From [Bacillus] enclensis (GTDB lineage Bacteria; Bacillota; Bacilli; Bacillales; Bacillaceae_B): a stretch of DNA of 64,000 bases. Positions 46,984-55,224 of this stretch are shown piece by piece. Made by a program: the position numbers and the translations under genes. The notes below the pieces were generated by a model. It searched no databases and had not been told where the DNA came from. It saw only the letters and a program-made list of their open reading frames with translations. Numbering within the stretch: position 1 is the first letter of the stretch; every line of letters starts with the position of its first letter. The DNA lies in assembly GCF_001456935.1 (NCBI RefSeq), contig NZ_KQ758482.1, positions 1,220,249 through 1,284,248 of the forward strand. Reading direction: 5' to 3'.

Positions 46984-47442
46984 TTATTGACCTTCTCCTC
47001 CACCGCCACTAGGTGGTGCAGGAATAGTACCTGATGCTGAATCTGCTGCATTTATGTCTTGTACTGTTGCAGAACTAAAAGTTATAGTAACATTTCCCTT
47101 AGTAGCTTCACCATTTAAATTTAACGTCTTTCCATCTGAAGAAGTAACCGAATATTCTTTATTGTCCGTCCATTCAACCCCTCCATTGTCAGTCATGTAT
47201 TCTGCTAATTGTGTTGAATTTAAAGTAGTACTATTATCAATTGGTCCCTCTGAGGCAACATACAGTTTTGCAGCATTCAAAACTTGAATCCCTTCAGCTT
47301 TCACAGCATCTGCCCGCGACTTCTCAATAATATTCCCAATACTCGGCACCGCAATCGCCGCAATAATCCCCAAAATGACAATAACAGCAAGCAGCTCGAC
47401 AAGGGTCAGACCCTTATCATTTTTCAAAATCTTTCTCAACAT
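46984..47442 (-). CDS. pilA: Type IV major pilin precursor
   Basis: 152 residues. Leader MLRKILKNDKG is cut before LTLVELLAVIVILGII; Gly at -1 and Glu at +5 are present. The hydrophobic helix is followed by EKSRADAVKAEGIQVLNAAKLY and a beta-rich head, ending in a flexible APPSGGGGEGQ tail. No cysteines, so no disulfide loop. The head-coding part is visibly more AT-rich than its neighbours. It is the only prepilin in the locus, so it is probably the major subunit. AGGAGG lies seven bases before ATG 47442. Confidence 0.9.
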   Translation of the reverse strand: MLRKILKNDKGLTLVELLAVIVILGIIAAIAVPSIGNIIEKSRADAVKAEGIQVLNAAKLYVASEGPIDNSTTLNSTQLAEYMTDNGGVEWTDNKEYSVTSSDGKTLNLNGEATKGNVTITFSSATVQDINAADSASGTIPAPPSGGGGEGQ

Positions 47443-47479
47443 CTTTTTTCCTCCTGTTTTGGTTAGTATGTAGTACTTT

Positions 47480-47520
47480 AGTACTCTATAAATCTACTAT
47501 CATTATACAATACGTTTCGC
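47480..47520 (-). promoter_or_regulatory. Candidate pilin promoter and small palindrome in its leader
   Basis: On the minus strand TATAAT (plus 47502-47507) lies about 65 bases before the pilin start; no good -35 is seen 17 bases upstream. In the leader AGTACT-TT-AGTACT (plus 47471-47484) is a perfect inverted repeat. The 117-base gap before the pilin is the largest in the operon. Confidence 0.45.
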
Positions 47521-47559
47521 AAAAAAATAGTAAGAATGTGTAAAATATTATCAGAAATG

Positions 47560-48771
47560 CTAGAAATTTTGAACATTGTTAAACATTTCAAACATCGGCA
47601 CCATGATGGCCGTGACGATGGTCCCGACAAGACCTGCAAGAACCACGATCATCAGCGGTTCAATCAGTGATTTAAGCTGGTCGGTGGTGTGCTCGACTTC
47701 TTTTTCATAGAAGTCGGCGATCTTCGAAAGCATAGCGTCGAGAGAACCCGTTTCTTCCCCGATCGAGATCATATGCGAAACGAGAGGCGGGATTGCCCAG
47801 TGGTCTTTCATCGGTTCGGTCAGCGATCCCCCGCTTTCAAGGGAATCCCTTGATTCCTTGATCACCCGTGCGATCACTTCATTTTCAACGACCCTTTCCA
47901 GGATCACCATCGACTGGAGGATGGGCACGGAGCTCGAAAATAAGGAACTGAACGTCCTGGTCATCCTTGCAAGCGCTGCTTTTTGGATCAGGCTACCGAA
48001 GACCGGGATCCTCAGGATAAAATAATCCAGATAATACTTCGTCTCCTTCTTACGCCTGATCAGGGTGATACCAGCAGCGCCAAGGATGACAAGCAATACG
48101 AGTACATACCAATATTTTTGAACGATCTCACTCGCTCCGAGCACTATCCTTGTGATCAGCGGAAGTTCACTTCCCATATCAGCAAACATATCGACGAAGG
48201 TCGGGACGACTGCAAGCAGGAGGAAAATGACGACGCCGATCGCGATGATGCCGACAACCGCCGGATAGGAAAGGGCTGCAATGACTTTCTGCCGGGTCGT
48301 ATGCTGCTTTTCATAATGATCGCCCAGCCGCTCGAGTGTTTCATCCAGGCTCCCGGTCGCTTCCCCCGCTTTCAGCATATTGATGAAAAGCGGCTCAAAG
48401 ATTTTCCGGTGCTTGGCGAACGCCTCCGAAAGGGGGATTCCTTCTTTCAATTCCATTTCCACTTCTGATAGTACCTTCGACAACGCCTTGCTGCTCGTTT
48501 GGGCAGAAAGGATGCGGGTGGCATCGACGACGGTAACCCCGGCTTTCAGCAGCGTAGAAAACTGCCTCAGGAATACGACCATCTGCTGGAGCTTTACAGG
48601 GTTCCCGAGAGTGATTTCCTTTGTAAGCAGCGTTTCGGGTACTTCTTCCGCGGAGATGACGCGGATTCCCTGATTCTTCAGTCTCATCATCGCTTCTTTT
48701 TTCGAAGGTGCGGAAATCACGCCCCGCTTCCGGCCGCTCCTGTCCCTTCCCTCATATTTGAACCGCGTCAT
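47560..48771 (-). CDS. pilC: Type IV pilus platform protein PilC
   Basis: 403 residues, two type II/IV secretion F domains (QMVVFLRQFSTLLKAGV near 63-79 and ARMTRTFSSLFSSSVPI near 267-283) with three membrane helices (around 168-190, 218-236 and 373-396). KLQQ and the N-terminal MTRFKYEGRDRSGRKRGVI are usual. Holds PilB and PilT at the inner face. Its start overlaps the pilT stop (ATGA). Confidence 0.93.
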   Translation of the reverse strand: MTRFKYEGRDRSGRKRGVISAPSKKEAMMRLKNQGIRVISAEEVPETLLTKEITLGNPVKLQQMVVFLRQFSTLLKAGVTVVDATRILSAQTSSKALSKVLSEVEMELKEGIPLSEAFAKHRKIFEPLFINMLKAGEATGSLDETLERLGDHYEKQHTTRQKVIAALSYPAVVGIIAIGVVIFLLLAVVPTFVDMFADMGSELPLITRIVLGASEIVQKYWYVLVLLVILGAAGITLIRRKKETKYYLDYFILRIPVFGSLIQKAALARMTRTFSSLFSSSVPILQSMVILERVVENEVIARVIKESRDSLESGGSLTEPMKDHWAIPPLVSHMISIGEETGSLDAMLSKIADFYEKEVEHTTDQLKSLIEPLMIVVLAGLVGTIVTAIMVPMFEMFNNVQNF

Positions 48772-49811
48772 ACAGTGACAGGCTCCTGCATATAAGGCTG
48801 GGCGGCTTCACGTGATACAAGCCCCGTTTCCACGTATCGCTTGACCGATGAATGAAGGAGCTCCATCCCCATCGCCCTTGAGGTCTGCATGACACTCGGG
48901 ATCTGATGGATTTTTTCGGAGCGTATCAGGTTCGCCACCGCAGAATTATTGAGCAGCACTTCTATGGCAGCCACCCTTCCCTGGCGGTCGGTCGTCGGCA
49001 GGAGGCGCTGGGCGATGATCCCCTGAAGGACCGAGGCAAGCTGAACTCTTACCTGGGCTTGCTGGACCGAAGGAAAGACATCGATGATCCGTTCAATGGT
49101 CGATACGGCACTGGATGTGTGCAGGGTTCCCAGCACAAGATGTCCGGTTTCGGCGGCCGTTATCGCTGTATGGATCGTCTCCAGGTCACGCATCTCACCC
49201 ACCAGGATGACATCCGGATCCTGCCTCAGTGCGCTCCGGAGTCCATAGGCAAATGTTTTCGTATCGAAGCCGACTTCACGCTGATCGATGATAGAAGACC
49301 CGTGCTTATGTAAATACTCGATCGGATCTTCGAGGGTGATGATGTGCTTCCTCATCGTTTGATTCATATAGTGGATCATCGATGCGAGGGTAGTCGATTT
49401 TCCGCTTCCCGTCGGTCCGGTCACGAGCACCAGACCCTGGGGCTTTTCAGCGATCCTCTTCAGTACGTCGGGCAGGTTCAATTCATCAAGCGTCGGTATT
49501 TTCGTTGGTACGACACGCAGTGCGATACTGATGCATGAACGCTGGTGATAGGCGTTCACTCTGAATCGCGACACGCCGGGTATCGCATATGAAAAATCAA
49601 GCTCACCATTTTCCTTGAATTCATCCCACAGCTCTTCAGGTATGACCGCTTTCGCCATTTGTTCCGTATCATGAGGCTTCAGGATTTCCTGTCCGTACCG
49701 TTTCAAGTCTCCGTGAATGCGGAATACGGATGAAGATCCTACGGTGAGATGGATGTCGGAAGCCTTTAATTCGAATGCTGCCCTTAATAATTGATCTATG
49801 CGTTCTTTCAT
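48768..49811 (-). CDS. pilT: Pilus retraction ATPase PilT
   Basis: 347 residues. Walker A GPTGSGKSTTL near 127-137, Asp box ITLEDPIEYLH, Walker B DPDVILVGEMRD near 194-205, His box HTAITAAETGHLVLGTLHT in part, and SAVANLIRSEKIHQIPS near 290, the AIRNLIRE-like motif that marks PilT rather than PilB. Gives pilus retraction and twitching. ATG 49811 follows AAGAAGGTGG. Confidence 0.93.
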   Translation of the reverse strand: MKERIDQLLRAAFELKASDIHLTVGSSSVFRIHGDLKRYGQEILKPHDTEQMAKAVIPEELWDEFKENGELDFSYAIPGVSRFRVNAYHQRSCISIALRVVPTKIPTLDELNLPDVLKRIAEKPQGLVLVTGPTGSGKSTTLASMIHYMNQTMRKHIITLEDPIEYLHKHGSSIIDQREVGFDTKTFAYGLRSALRQDPDVILVGEMRDLETIHTAITAAETGHLVLGTLHTSSAVSTIERIIDVFPSVQQAQVRVQLASVLQGIIAQRLLPTTDRQGRVAAIEVLLNNSAVANLIRSEKIHQIPSVMQTSRAMGMELLHSSVKRYVETGLVSREAAQPYMQEPVTV

Positions 49812-49825
49812 AATGACCACCTTCT

Positions 49826-51484
49826 TTATTCGATTGCTACCCGCAGGATTTCCTCAGTCGTGGTGATCCCCTGCTTCACTTTCAACAAACCATCGTCCAA
49901 AAGGAAAATCGTCTTGGACCTGTGTGCAGCTTCCCTCAGAGTGGACAGCGGTTCGTTGTTCATAATGATTTTCTTCATTTCCTCATTGATGACAAGGACT
50001 TCGTGGATGGCAAGCCTGCCTTTGTATCCGGTCATATTACAGGCTGCACATCCTTTTCCGCGGTTGATTTTCTCTACGGTGAGCCCCCTGCGCTTGAAAA
50101 TATCATATTCCCTTCTCGTCGGGATCTCTTCGACCGCACAGTCGCGGCATACCTTCCGGACGAGGCGCTGGGCCACGATTCCACTGAGGGAGGTCGCCAC
50201 CAGGAACGGTTCGACGCCCATGTCAATGAGACGGGTCACCGTTGTCAGAGAGTCGTTCGTATGGATCGTGCTCAATACTAGATGACCTGTAAGGGATGCA
50301 CGGATGGCGACTTCCACGGTTTCTTTATCCCGGATTTCACCGACCATGATGATATTCGGATCCTGGCGGAGAATCGACCGCAGTCCCGTTGCGAACGTCA
50401 ACCCTACATTTGAATTCACCTGGATTTGATTGATCCCTTCAAGCTGATACTCAACGGGGTCTTCAACGGTGATGATGTTCACTTCTTCACTGTTCAGCTT
50501 GTTCAGAGCCGCATACAGTGTGGACGACTTCCCCGACCCCGTCGGCCCTGTAATGAGTACGATGCCCGTCGGCCGGTCGATCAGGGACTGGAACCGTTTC
50601 ATATTAAGCGAATTGAAGCCGAGCTGCGTCAGGTCGTTCAGCGAGGAGCTCAAATCAAGGATACGCAATACCATCTTTTCCCCGTAAATCGTTGGAAGAG
50701 TCGAGACACGGAGATCGATCGGACGGAAATCGATGTTCGTCTTGATGCGTCCATCCTGCGGTACTCTGTGCTCCGTTATATCAAGCTGGGCCATGATCTT
50801 GATCCTTGCCGATAGCATGCTCTGCATATGTTTCGGGATCGCCCGCTCTGTCCGGAGGATGCCGTCCACCCGGTATCTGATCAACACCCTCGTCTCCTGC
50901 GGATCGATATGGATATCGCTCGCTTTTTGAGTCATCGCGTTCGAAAGGATCTGATTCACCAGCCTGGCAATCGGGGAATCCTGATCCATGATGGTTTCAT
51001 CCTGTCCGTCCTCGTGATCATTGCCCAACCCTTTCAACTCTTCGAAACTTTCATCCATGTCATAAAATTTATTGATCGACCTCAGGATATCATCTTTGGT
51101 CGCAATTGCCGTTTCTATGAAAAATCCGGTGGACAGCCGGAGGTCTTCGATGACATAAAAATCCATCGGGTCCGCCATCGCTACAAACAGCTTGTCCCCT
51201 TCTTTTTTCAACGGGATGATCAAGTTCCTCTTTGCCGTGTCCTTCGGTATCAAGTGAAAAAGGTTCTGATCAAACGGATACCGGAACAGGCTGACGTGAG
51301 GGATGCCCAATTGAAATTCAAGCACCTCGATCAGCTGCTGCTCTGTGATATATCCTCTTTGGAGAATGGCATCACCGAGTTTTTGATCTTTGCTTTTTTC
51401 TTTCAGTGCCTGCTGAAGCTTATCTTCTGTCAGCAGACCTGCTTCGACTAATAAATCACCTAATCGTTTCCGTTCCTGAGCCAT
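49826..51484 (-). CDS. pilB: Pilus extension ATPase PilB (GspE family)
   Basis: 552 residues. N-terminal GspE-N/MshEN domain (RLGDLLVEAGLLTEDKLQQAL and following, to about 150), Walker A GPTGSGKSSTLY near 314-325, Walker B DPNIIMVGEIRDKETVEVA near 380-398, a four-Cys zinc site (CRDC, CAAC) near 455-490. An MshEN domain can bind c-di-GMP in some relatives; a diguanylate cyclase gene lies just upstream of the operon. ATG 51484 follows AGAAGGTGG. Confidence 0.94.
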   Translation of the reverse strand: MAQERKRLGDLLVEAGLLTEDKLQQALKEKSKDQKLGDAILQRGYITEQQLIEVLEFQLGIPHVSLFRYPFDQNLFHLIPKDTAKRNLIIPLKKEGDKLFVAMADPMDFYVIEDLRLSTGFFIETAIATKDDILRSINKFYDMDESFEELKGLGNDHEDGQDETIMDQDSPIARLVNQILSNAMTQKASDIHIDPQETRVLIRYRVDGILRTERAIPKHMQSMLSARIKIMAQLDITEHRVPQDGRIKTNIDFRPIDLRVSTLPTIYGEKMVLRILDLSSSLNDLTQLGFNSLNMKRFQSLIDRPTGIVLITGPTGSGKSSTLYAALNKLNSEEVNIITVEDPVEYQLEGINQIQVNSNVGLTFATGLRSILRQDPNIIMVGEIRDKETVEVAIRASLTGHLVLSTIHTNDSLTTVTRLIDMGVEPFLVATSLSGIVAQRLVRKVCRDCAVEEIPTRREYDIFKRRGLTVEKINRGKGCAACNMTGYKGRLAIHEVLVINEEMKKIIMNNEPLSTLREAAHRSKTIFLLDDGLLKVKQGITTTEEILRVAIE

Positions 51485-51511
51485 TTTCAACCACCTTCTC
51501 TTATACCGCTG

Positions 51512-52624
51512 TTACTTCATATTGGAATCCGGTATGTCCTCCGCGCGCGAAGGCCTGCTTTCGACACTGTCACGTTCCCCTGTATCTGTTTGAGCACCTT
51601 GCGACTCTTCGGCTCCGTCAGATTGTGATCTGTCCTGTTGACTTGCATCAGGAGCTTCAGTACCGGTATCCGTCTCCAGGCTGGTATCCTGTGTTTCATT
51701 TCCGTCACTGACAGAAGGACTGACTGCGCTTCCTTCCTGAGTGCCGTCAGCCACCCTGCTGTCCATATATTCTTCAAGGCTGACAAGCTCTTCACGGTGT
51801 ACAGGCGGATAATAATCACTTGAAATCAATTCTTCCTTCAATACGAATCCCTTTGAATCCAGTGTAGTCTTCCACACATCAACCTTGATTCCTTTTTCAC
51901 CTTCCACTTTCACTTTAGTCTGTCCCCGCTTCACATAGGGAGTGTATTGCCTGATCACCCGCGGTTCGACGGTTTGTTTGTCCTGCAGAGTGATTTCCAC
52001 CTCGTTTGGAAGCTGCGGTCCTTCTAAGACGAAACGGAGCGAATTCCCTTCCATTTTAAAACTGATTATGTATGAAGAGGAGTCAGAATTCGCAAACTTA
52101 AAATCCTGATGAAGTTCTTTGTCTACTCTGGCTTCAAATCCGAGCTCTGCATAGTCAGGAAGTGAAAGCCCCTGATGGCGCTGGACGATTTCAAGGCCGG
52201 AATACAGCAGGACTTCGTACAACCCTGTTGAAACCACACTCATTTCTTCATCCGTCATACTGTCCAGATGCTCGTCTTCCCCAAACTTCAGAAGAGAGAA
52301 AGATGAGACTGGTTCAATCTCAATTTCTGAAAAAGATGAAAGGAATTCTTCCAGCCCCGGGGTCACTTTGATGTTCTCTATCGTACTTTCCGCAAGGACC
52401 ACCCTTGGGTAAGTTTCTTTCCCGGACATTGCAGCGTCTTCGGAATCACCGGTACCCTCACGTTCACCTGACACAGACTTTCCGGCAATTTCCGGTGTGC
52501 TGGCTGTCACGTTTTTAGAATCGGCAGCAAGGTCATACAAGAATGAACCTAAATGTGCCGTTCCAAAAAGATAGACTGTGCACAACACTAAGAAAAAAGA
52601 TGCGGCATACGTTGTTTTTTTCAA
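51512..52624 (-). CDS. VanW-like/G5 protein at the head of the pilus operon
   Basis: 370 residues. An N-terminal membrane helix (TYAASFFLVLCTVYLFG), then a region like VanW (LYEVLLYSGLEIVQRHQGLSLP, AELGFEARVDKELHQDFKFANSDSSSYIIS shown in parts) and a G5-like segment (YVKRGQTKVKVEGEKGIKV). The C-terminal 80 residues are low-complexity, rich in S, T, D, E and Q. Probably an exported, membrane-anchored protein. Its exact role with the pilus is unknown to me. Start TTG 52624 with AGGAGGTA; the open frame upstream overlaps the preceding gene and is not used. Confidence 0.75.
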   Translation of the reverse strand: MKKTTYAASFFLVLCTVYLFGTAHLGSFLYDLAADSKNVTASTPEIAGKSVSGEREGTGDSEDAAMSGKETYPRVVLAESTIENIKVTPGLEEFLSSFSEIEIEPVSSFSLLKFGEDEHLDSMTDEEMSVVSTGLYEVLLYSGLEIVQRHQGLSLPDYAELGFEARVDKELHQDFKFANSDSSSYIISFKMEGNSLRFVLEGPQLPNEVEITLQDKQTVEPRVIRQYTPYVKRGQTKVKVEGEKGIKVDVWKTTLDSKGFVLKEELISSDYYPPVHREELVSLEEYMDSRVADGTQEGSAVSPSVSDGNETQDTSLETDTGTEAPDASQQDRSQSDGAEESQGAQTDTGERDSVESRPSRAEDIPDSNMK

Positions 52625-52643
52625 TGAGGTACCTCCTCCCTGA

Positions 52644-53246
52644 TTATCTGCGTTTTGTTCCTGAAAATAACCGATTATATTCCTCTTCCTCTTCATCCAC
52701 TACTAAAGGAGCTTCAACAGCCTCGGGCAATCTATCATCAATAAACGGAAGCTCTTCCTCATAAACGGGTGCATCTTCCGCTTCTGGTTCAAAGCGCTTA
52801 CCTTCCGTCTCTTCCCATTTCAGTTCTTTTATGTAGTCCTGGTGATCTTCTTCAATGAAATCGTCAGAAGATCCTTCTTGTAAGTTGGATTCTGAAACTG
52901 TTTCATTGCGAGATCCATAGGCATTATTGACAGTTTCATAGTTTTCAGGTTCATGATGAATGGCGGCGGGGAAAGGAGGCTCTGGGTGAAGTTCAGGATG
53001 ATGTGCAGTGCTTTCGCTGTGAATTCTCGTCTGTGCTATATAGGCTGAAAGGCCTGTAAGTAAAATCAATATTGCTACTACACTTATAAAAGGCAGAAAT
53101 TCTTTTCCGATAAGGGCCAGGACGGTTATACAAAAGGAGAGTGATGAGAGCATCACCTTTTGCTTGAGTGTCAGCTTCACAGGAATGAATCTTAGGAAAG
53201 GTAGCAGCAGGGCAAATGCTCCTGCAGCAAACAGCAATGTTTTCAT
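52644..53246 (-). CDS. Unrecognised membrane protein with acidic tail, first gene of the pilus operon
   Basis: About 200 residues: three closely packed hydrophobic segments (about 3-21, 30-47 and 52-70), then a long acidic, Glu-rich cytoplasmic tail. I do not recognise the family. It starts at ATG 53246 with AAAGGAGGATC and is 20 bases from the VanW-like gene, so it belongs to the same transcript. The acidic tail could bind a basic partner such as an assembly ATPase, but nothing shows it. Confidence 0.65.
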   Translation of the reverse strand: MKTLLFAAGAFALLLPFLRFIPVKLTLKQKVMLSSLSFCITVLALIGKEFLPFISVVAILILLTGLSAYIAQTRIHSESTAHHPELHPEPPFPAAIHHEPENYETVNNAYGSRNETVSESNLQEGSSDDFIEEDHQDYIKELKWEETEGKRFEPEAEDAPVYEEELPFIDDRLPEAVEAPLVVDEEEEEYNRLFSGTKRR

Positions 53247-53289
53247 CACGATCCTCCTTTAGTCTTTCGTGGGAATCCTACATTTTTCG

Positions 53290-53320
53290 ACTATTACTAT
53301 TTTATTACACAAACTTTAAA
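53290..53320 (-). promoter_or_regulatory. Weak candidate promoter of the pilus operon
   Basis: On the minus strand TTGTTT and TAATAA are 17 bases apart in the AT-rich stretch before the first gene (about 53290-53330). Both hexamers differ from the consensus. Confidence 0.3.
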
Positions 53321-53387
53321 ATTGAAACAATTTGATTGCATACGAACAGGGAAAAGTGTCATCCACTAACAATAAATACCAAAGTCC

Positions 53388-53422
53388 GTCAAAAAAACAC
53401 CTCCCAGAAAAGGAAGGTGCCT
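53388..53422 (-). terminator. Terminator after the diguanylate cyclase gene
   Basis: On the minus strand CACCTTCC and GGGAGGTG pair with one mismatch around TTTTCT, then TTTTTTTGACGG. It separates this gene from the pilus operon. Confidence 0.75.
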
Positions 53423-55134
53423 TACTTCACATATTCCGCCACACGATTCCGCCCCGCCTGCTTGGCCCCGGTATAGAGCGCCCGGTCGGCGTGCCGGATC
53501 AAGGTCATTGTATCGTCGGCATCATCGGGTGCAGTCGCCACCCCTATGCTTGCGGTGATCCTGACCAATAATTTTCTGTTCGAAGCCTGGAGTGAATCAT
53601 GGAGGACGAATGGCCTGTTTGCAATTGTCTTCCGCACCCGTTCTGCCAGCCTGAGTGCTTCTGCCCTTTCAGTATCCGGAAGGAGGATGACAAATTCTTC
53701 TCCGCCGTACCGGGCTACGGTGCCTTTCTTGCCGATCAGCTTGCATAAGCGGGAGGCAAGTTCGATCAGGATTTCGTTACCACTCTGATGACCGTAGTTA
53801 TCATTGATGACTTTAAAGTGGTCCAGATCGAGCATGATTAGGGATAAGGAAGTCCTGCCGCCTGCTTCCAGTTGATTGAACTCGACTGAAAGCATATCTT
53901 CAAAGTAACGATAATTATATAAATTGGTAAGCGCACATCTTTCACTGTTCTGTTTCGTTTGTTCATGATTTCTTGCATTTTGTATGGCGACACCAAAATA
54001 GGAGCACAGGATTTCTACAATCATCAATTGGAATTTCTCATATGCGCGTTTTTTCGAAGACCCCAGGAGCAGGATTCCTTCTACTTTATGGCTTCTTACA
54101 ATCGGTACGCACAAGACGCTTTCCACATCCGGGGGCATATAGCCGTCCACCATATTGTTCCATTCGGATTTTGAATCATAGATGACCGACCTGCCGGATT
54201 CCCACACCATGCCGCTGATGCCTGATCCCTTTTTCAGGACCGGGAACCTGTGGGCATTTCTCCCTTGCGTTTCAACCCTTTTTAAAAGGATGAGCTCATC
54301 ATCTTTACAATCCAGGATGTAAGCATATTCCACAGGCAGTGTTTCGATGATTTTTTTCAAAAAGATATCGAGAACTTCATCCGCTTTGAGGCTTTCGGTC
54401 AGCTGGTGGCCGATTTCCCCGGCTTTTTGAAGATATTCATTAATTTTTTCCGAGGAATTATACATTTTCAGGATCATTGATAAACTGATGAATGGAATAC
54501 CGATCAGAAGCGAAGCGAATGGACCGATTTGGAACGTGAGGAAATACAGGGACAGGGACATAGGAAACATGATCATATTCGCTATGAAATCCCATACGAA
54601 ATCTTTGCTGTAGAATCTGATATCACTTCCAACAATATAATGCTGATACGCCAGGAGGACAAACTGGTTGATCATGATTGATGCAATCTGGTAGGACAAT
54701 GCCGCAGGCAATATATCAGCGATCGTTCCCGCCCCGACTTCTCCCCCAAGGAGGAAGTAGATCATGCCGCTTGAAACGGACACGATGAAAAACATCAGGG
54801 AATTCAAAGGGATCCTGTGCCAATCATTCTTGGCCATCCTGATGCGGAAAAGCAAAGGGATGATAGAGAACTGCATCAGTATGATCTCCACGAATAATCC
54901 ATACTTCAAAAAACCAACGAGAGTGACCCATTGAATGAAGAAGATGGTCGAACCATTGATGACGATCGGCATGAGCGGAATGAATGTGGCGAACAGCACC
55001 AGCGTGAACAGTTCCCAGCCGTTTCCGTCAACATTTTGAGGAGGATAGAATTGATATGTATAATACAATCCTGCAGGCACGATTGCCAGCCATGCAAAAA
55101 GCAGCACAAGTTTCTTTTTTAGTGACAACTGCAT
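53422..55134 (-). CDS. Membrane GAF-GGDEF diguanylate cyclase
   Basis: 570 residues: about seven N-terminal membrane segments (to about 215), a GAF domain (VEYAYILDCKDDELILLKRVE, GSGISGMVWESGRSVIYDSKSEW in parts) and a GGDEF domain with RYGGEEFVILLP near 490 and LDLDHFKVINDNYGHQSGNE in part near 445. The GGEEF signature is intact, so it should make c-di-GMP. The inhibitory RxxD site normally five residues before GGEEF reads KKGT, so product inhibition is probably absent. Directly upstream of the pilus operon, but with its own terminator. Confidence 0.92.
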   Translation of the reverse strand: MQLSLKKKLVLLFAWLAIVPAGLYYTYQFYPPQNVDGNGWELFTLVLFATFIPLMPIVINGSTIFFIQWVTLVGFLKYGLFVEIILMQFSIIPLLFRIRMAKNDWHRIPLNSLMFFIVSVSSGMIYFLLGGEVGAGTIADILPAALSYQIASIMINQFVLLAYQHYIVGSDIRFYSKDFVWDFIANMIMFPMSLSLYFLTFQIGPFASLLIGIPFISLSMILKMYNSSEKINEYLQKAGEIGHQLTESLKADEVLDIFLKKIIETLPVEYAYILDCKDDELILLKRVETQGRNAHRFPVLKKGSGISGMVWESGRSVIYDSKSEWNNMVDGYMPPDVESVLCVPIVRSHKVEGILLLGSSKKRAYEKFQLMIVEILCSYFGVAIQNARNHEQTKQNSERCALTNLYNYRYFEDMLSVEFNQLEAGGRTSLSLIMLDLDHFKVINDNYGHQSGNEILIELASRLCKLIGKKGTVARYGGEEFVILLPDTERAEALRLAERVRKTIANRPFVLHDSLQASNRKLLVRITASIGVATAPDDADDTMTLIRHADRALYTGAKQAGRNRVAEYVK

Positions 55135-55224
55135 TCCTATCCTCCTCCATTTTCTTATATCATGTCATTTTATAGTCAAATAGTCACAAGTTTAAGAATA
55201 TTTTATCAGAGTAAAAGAATAAAG

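Noticed and set aside
47443-47559. c-di-GMP riboswitch before the pilin gene
   Set aside because: The leader after the TATAAT is about 60 bases and lacks the conserved GEMM core; too short for the known classes.
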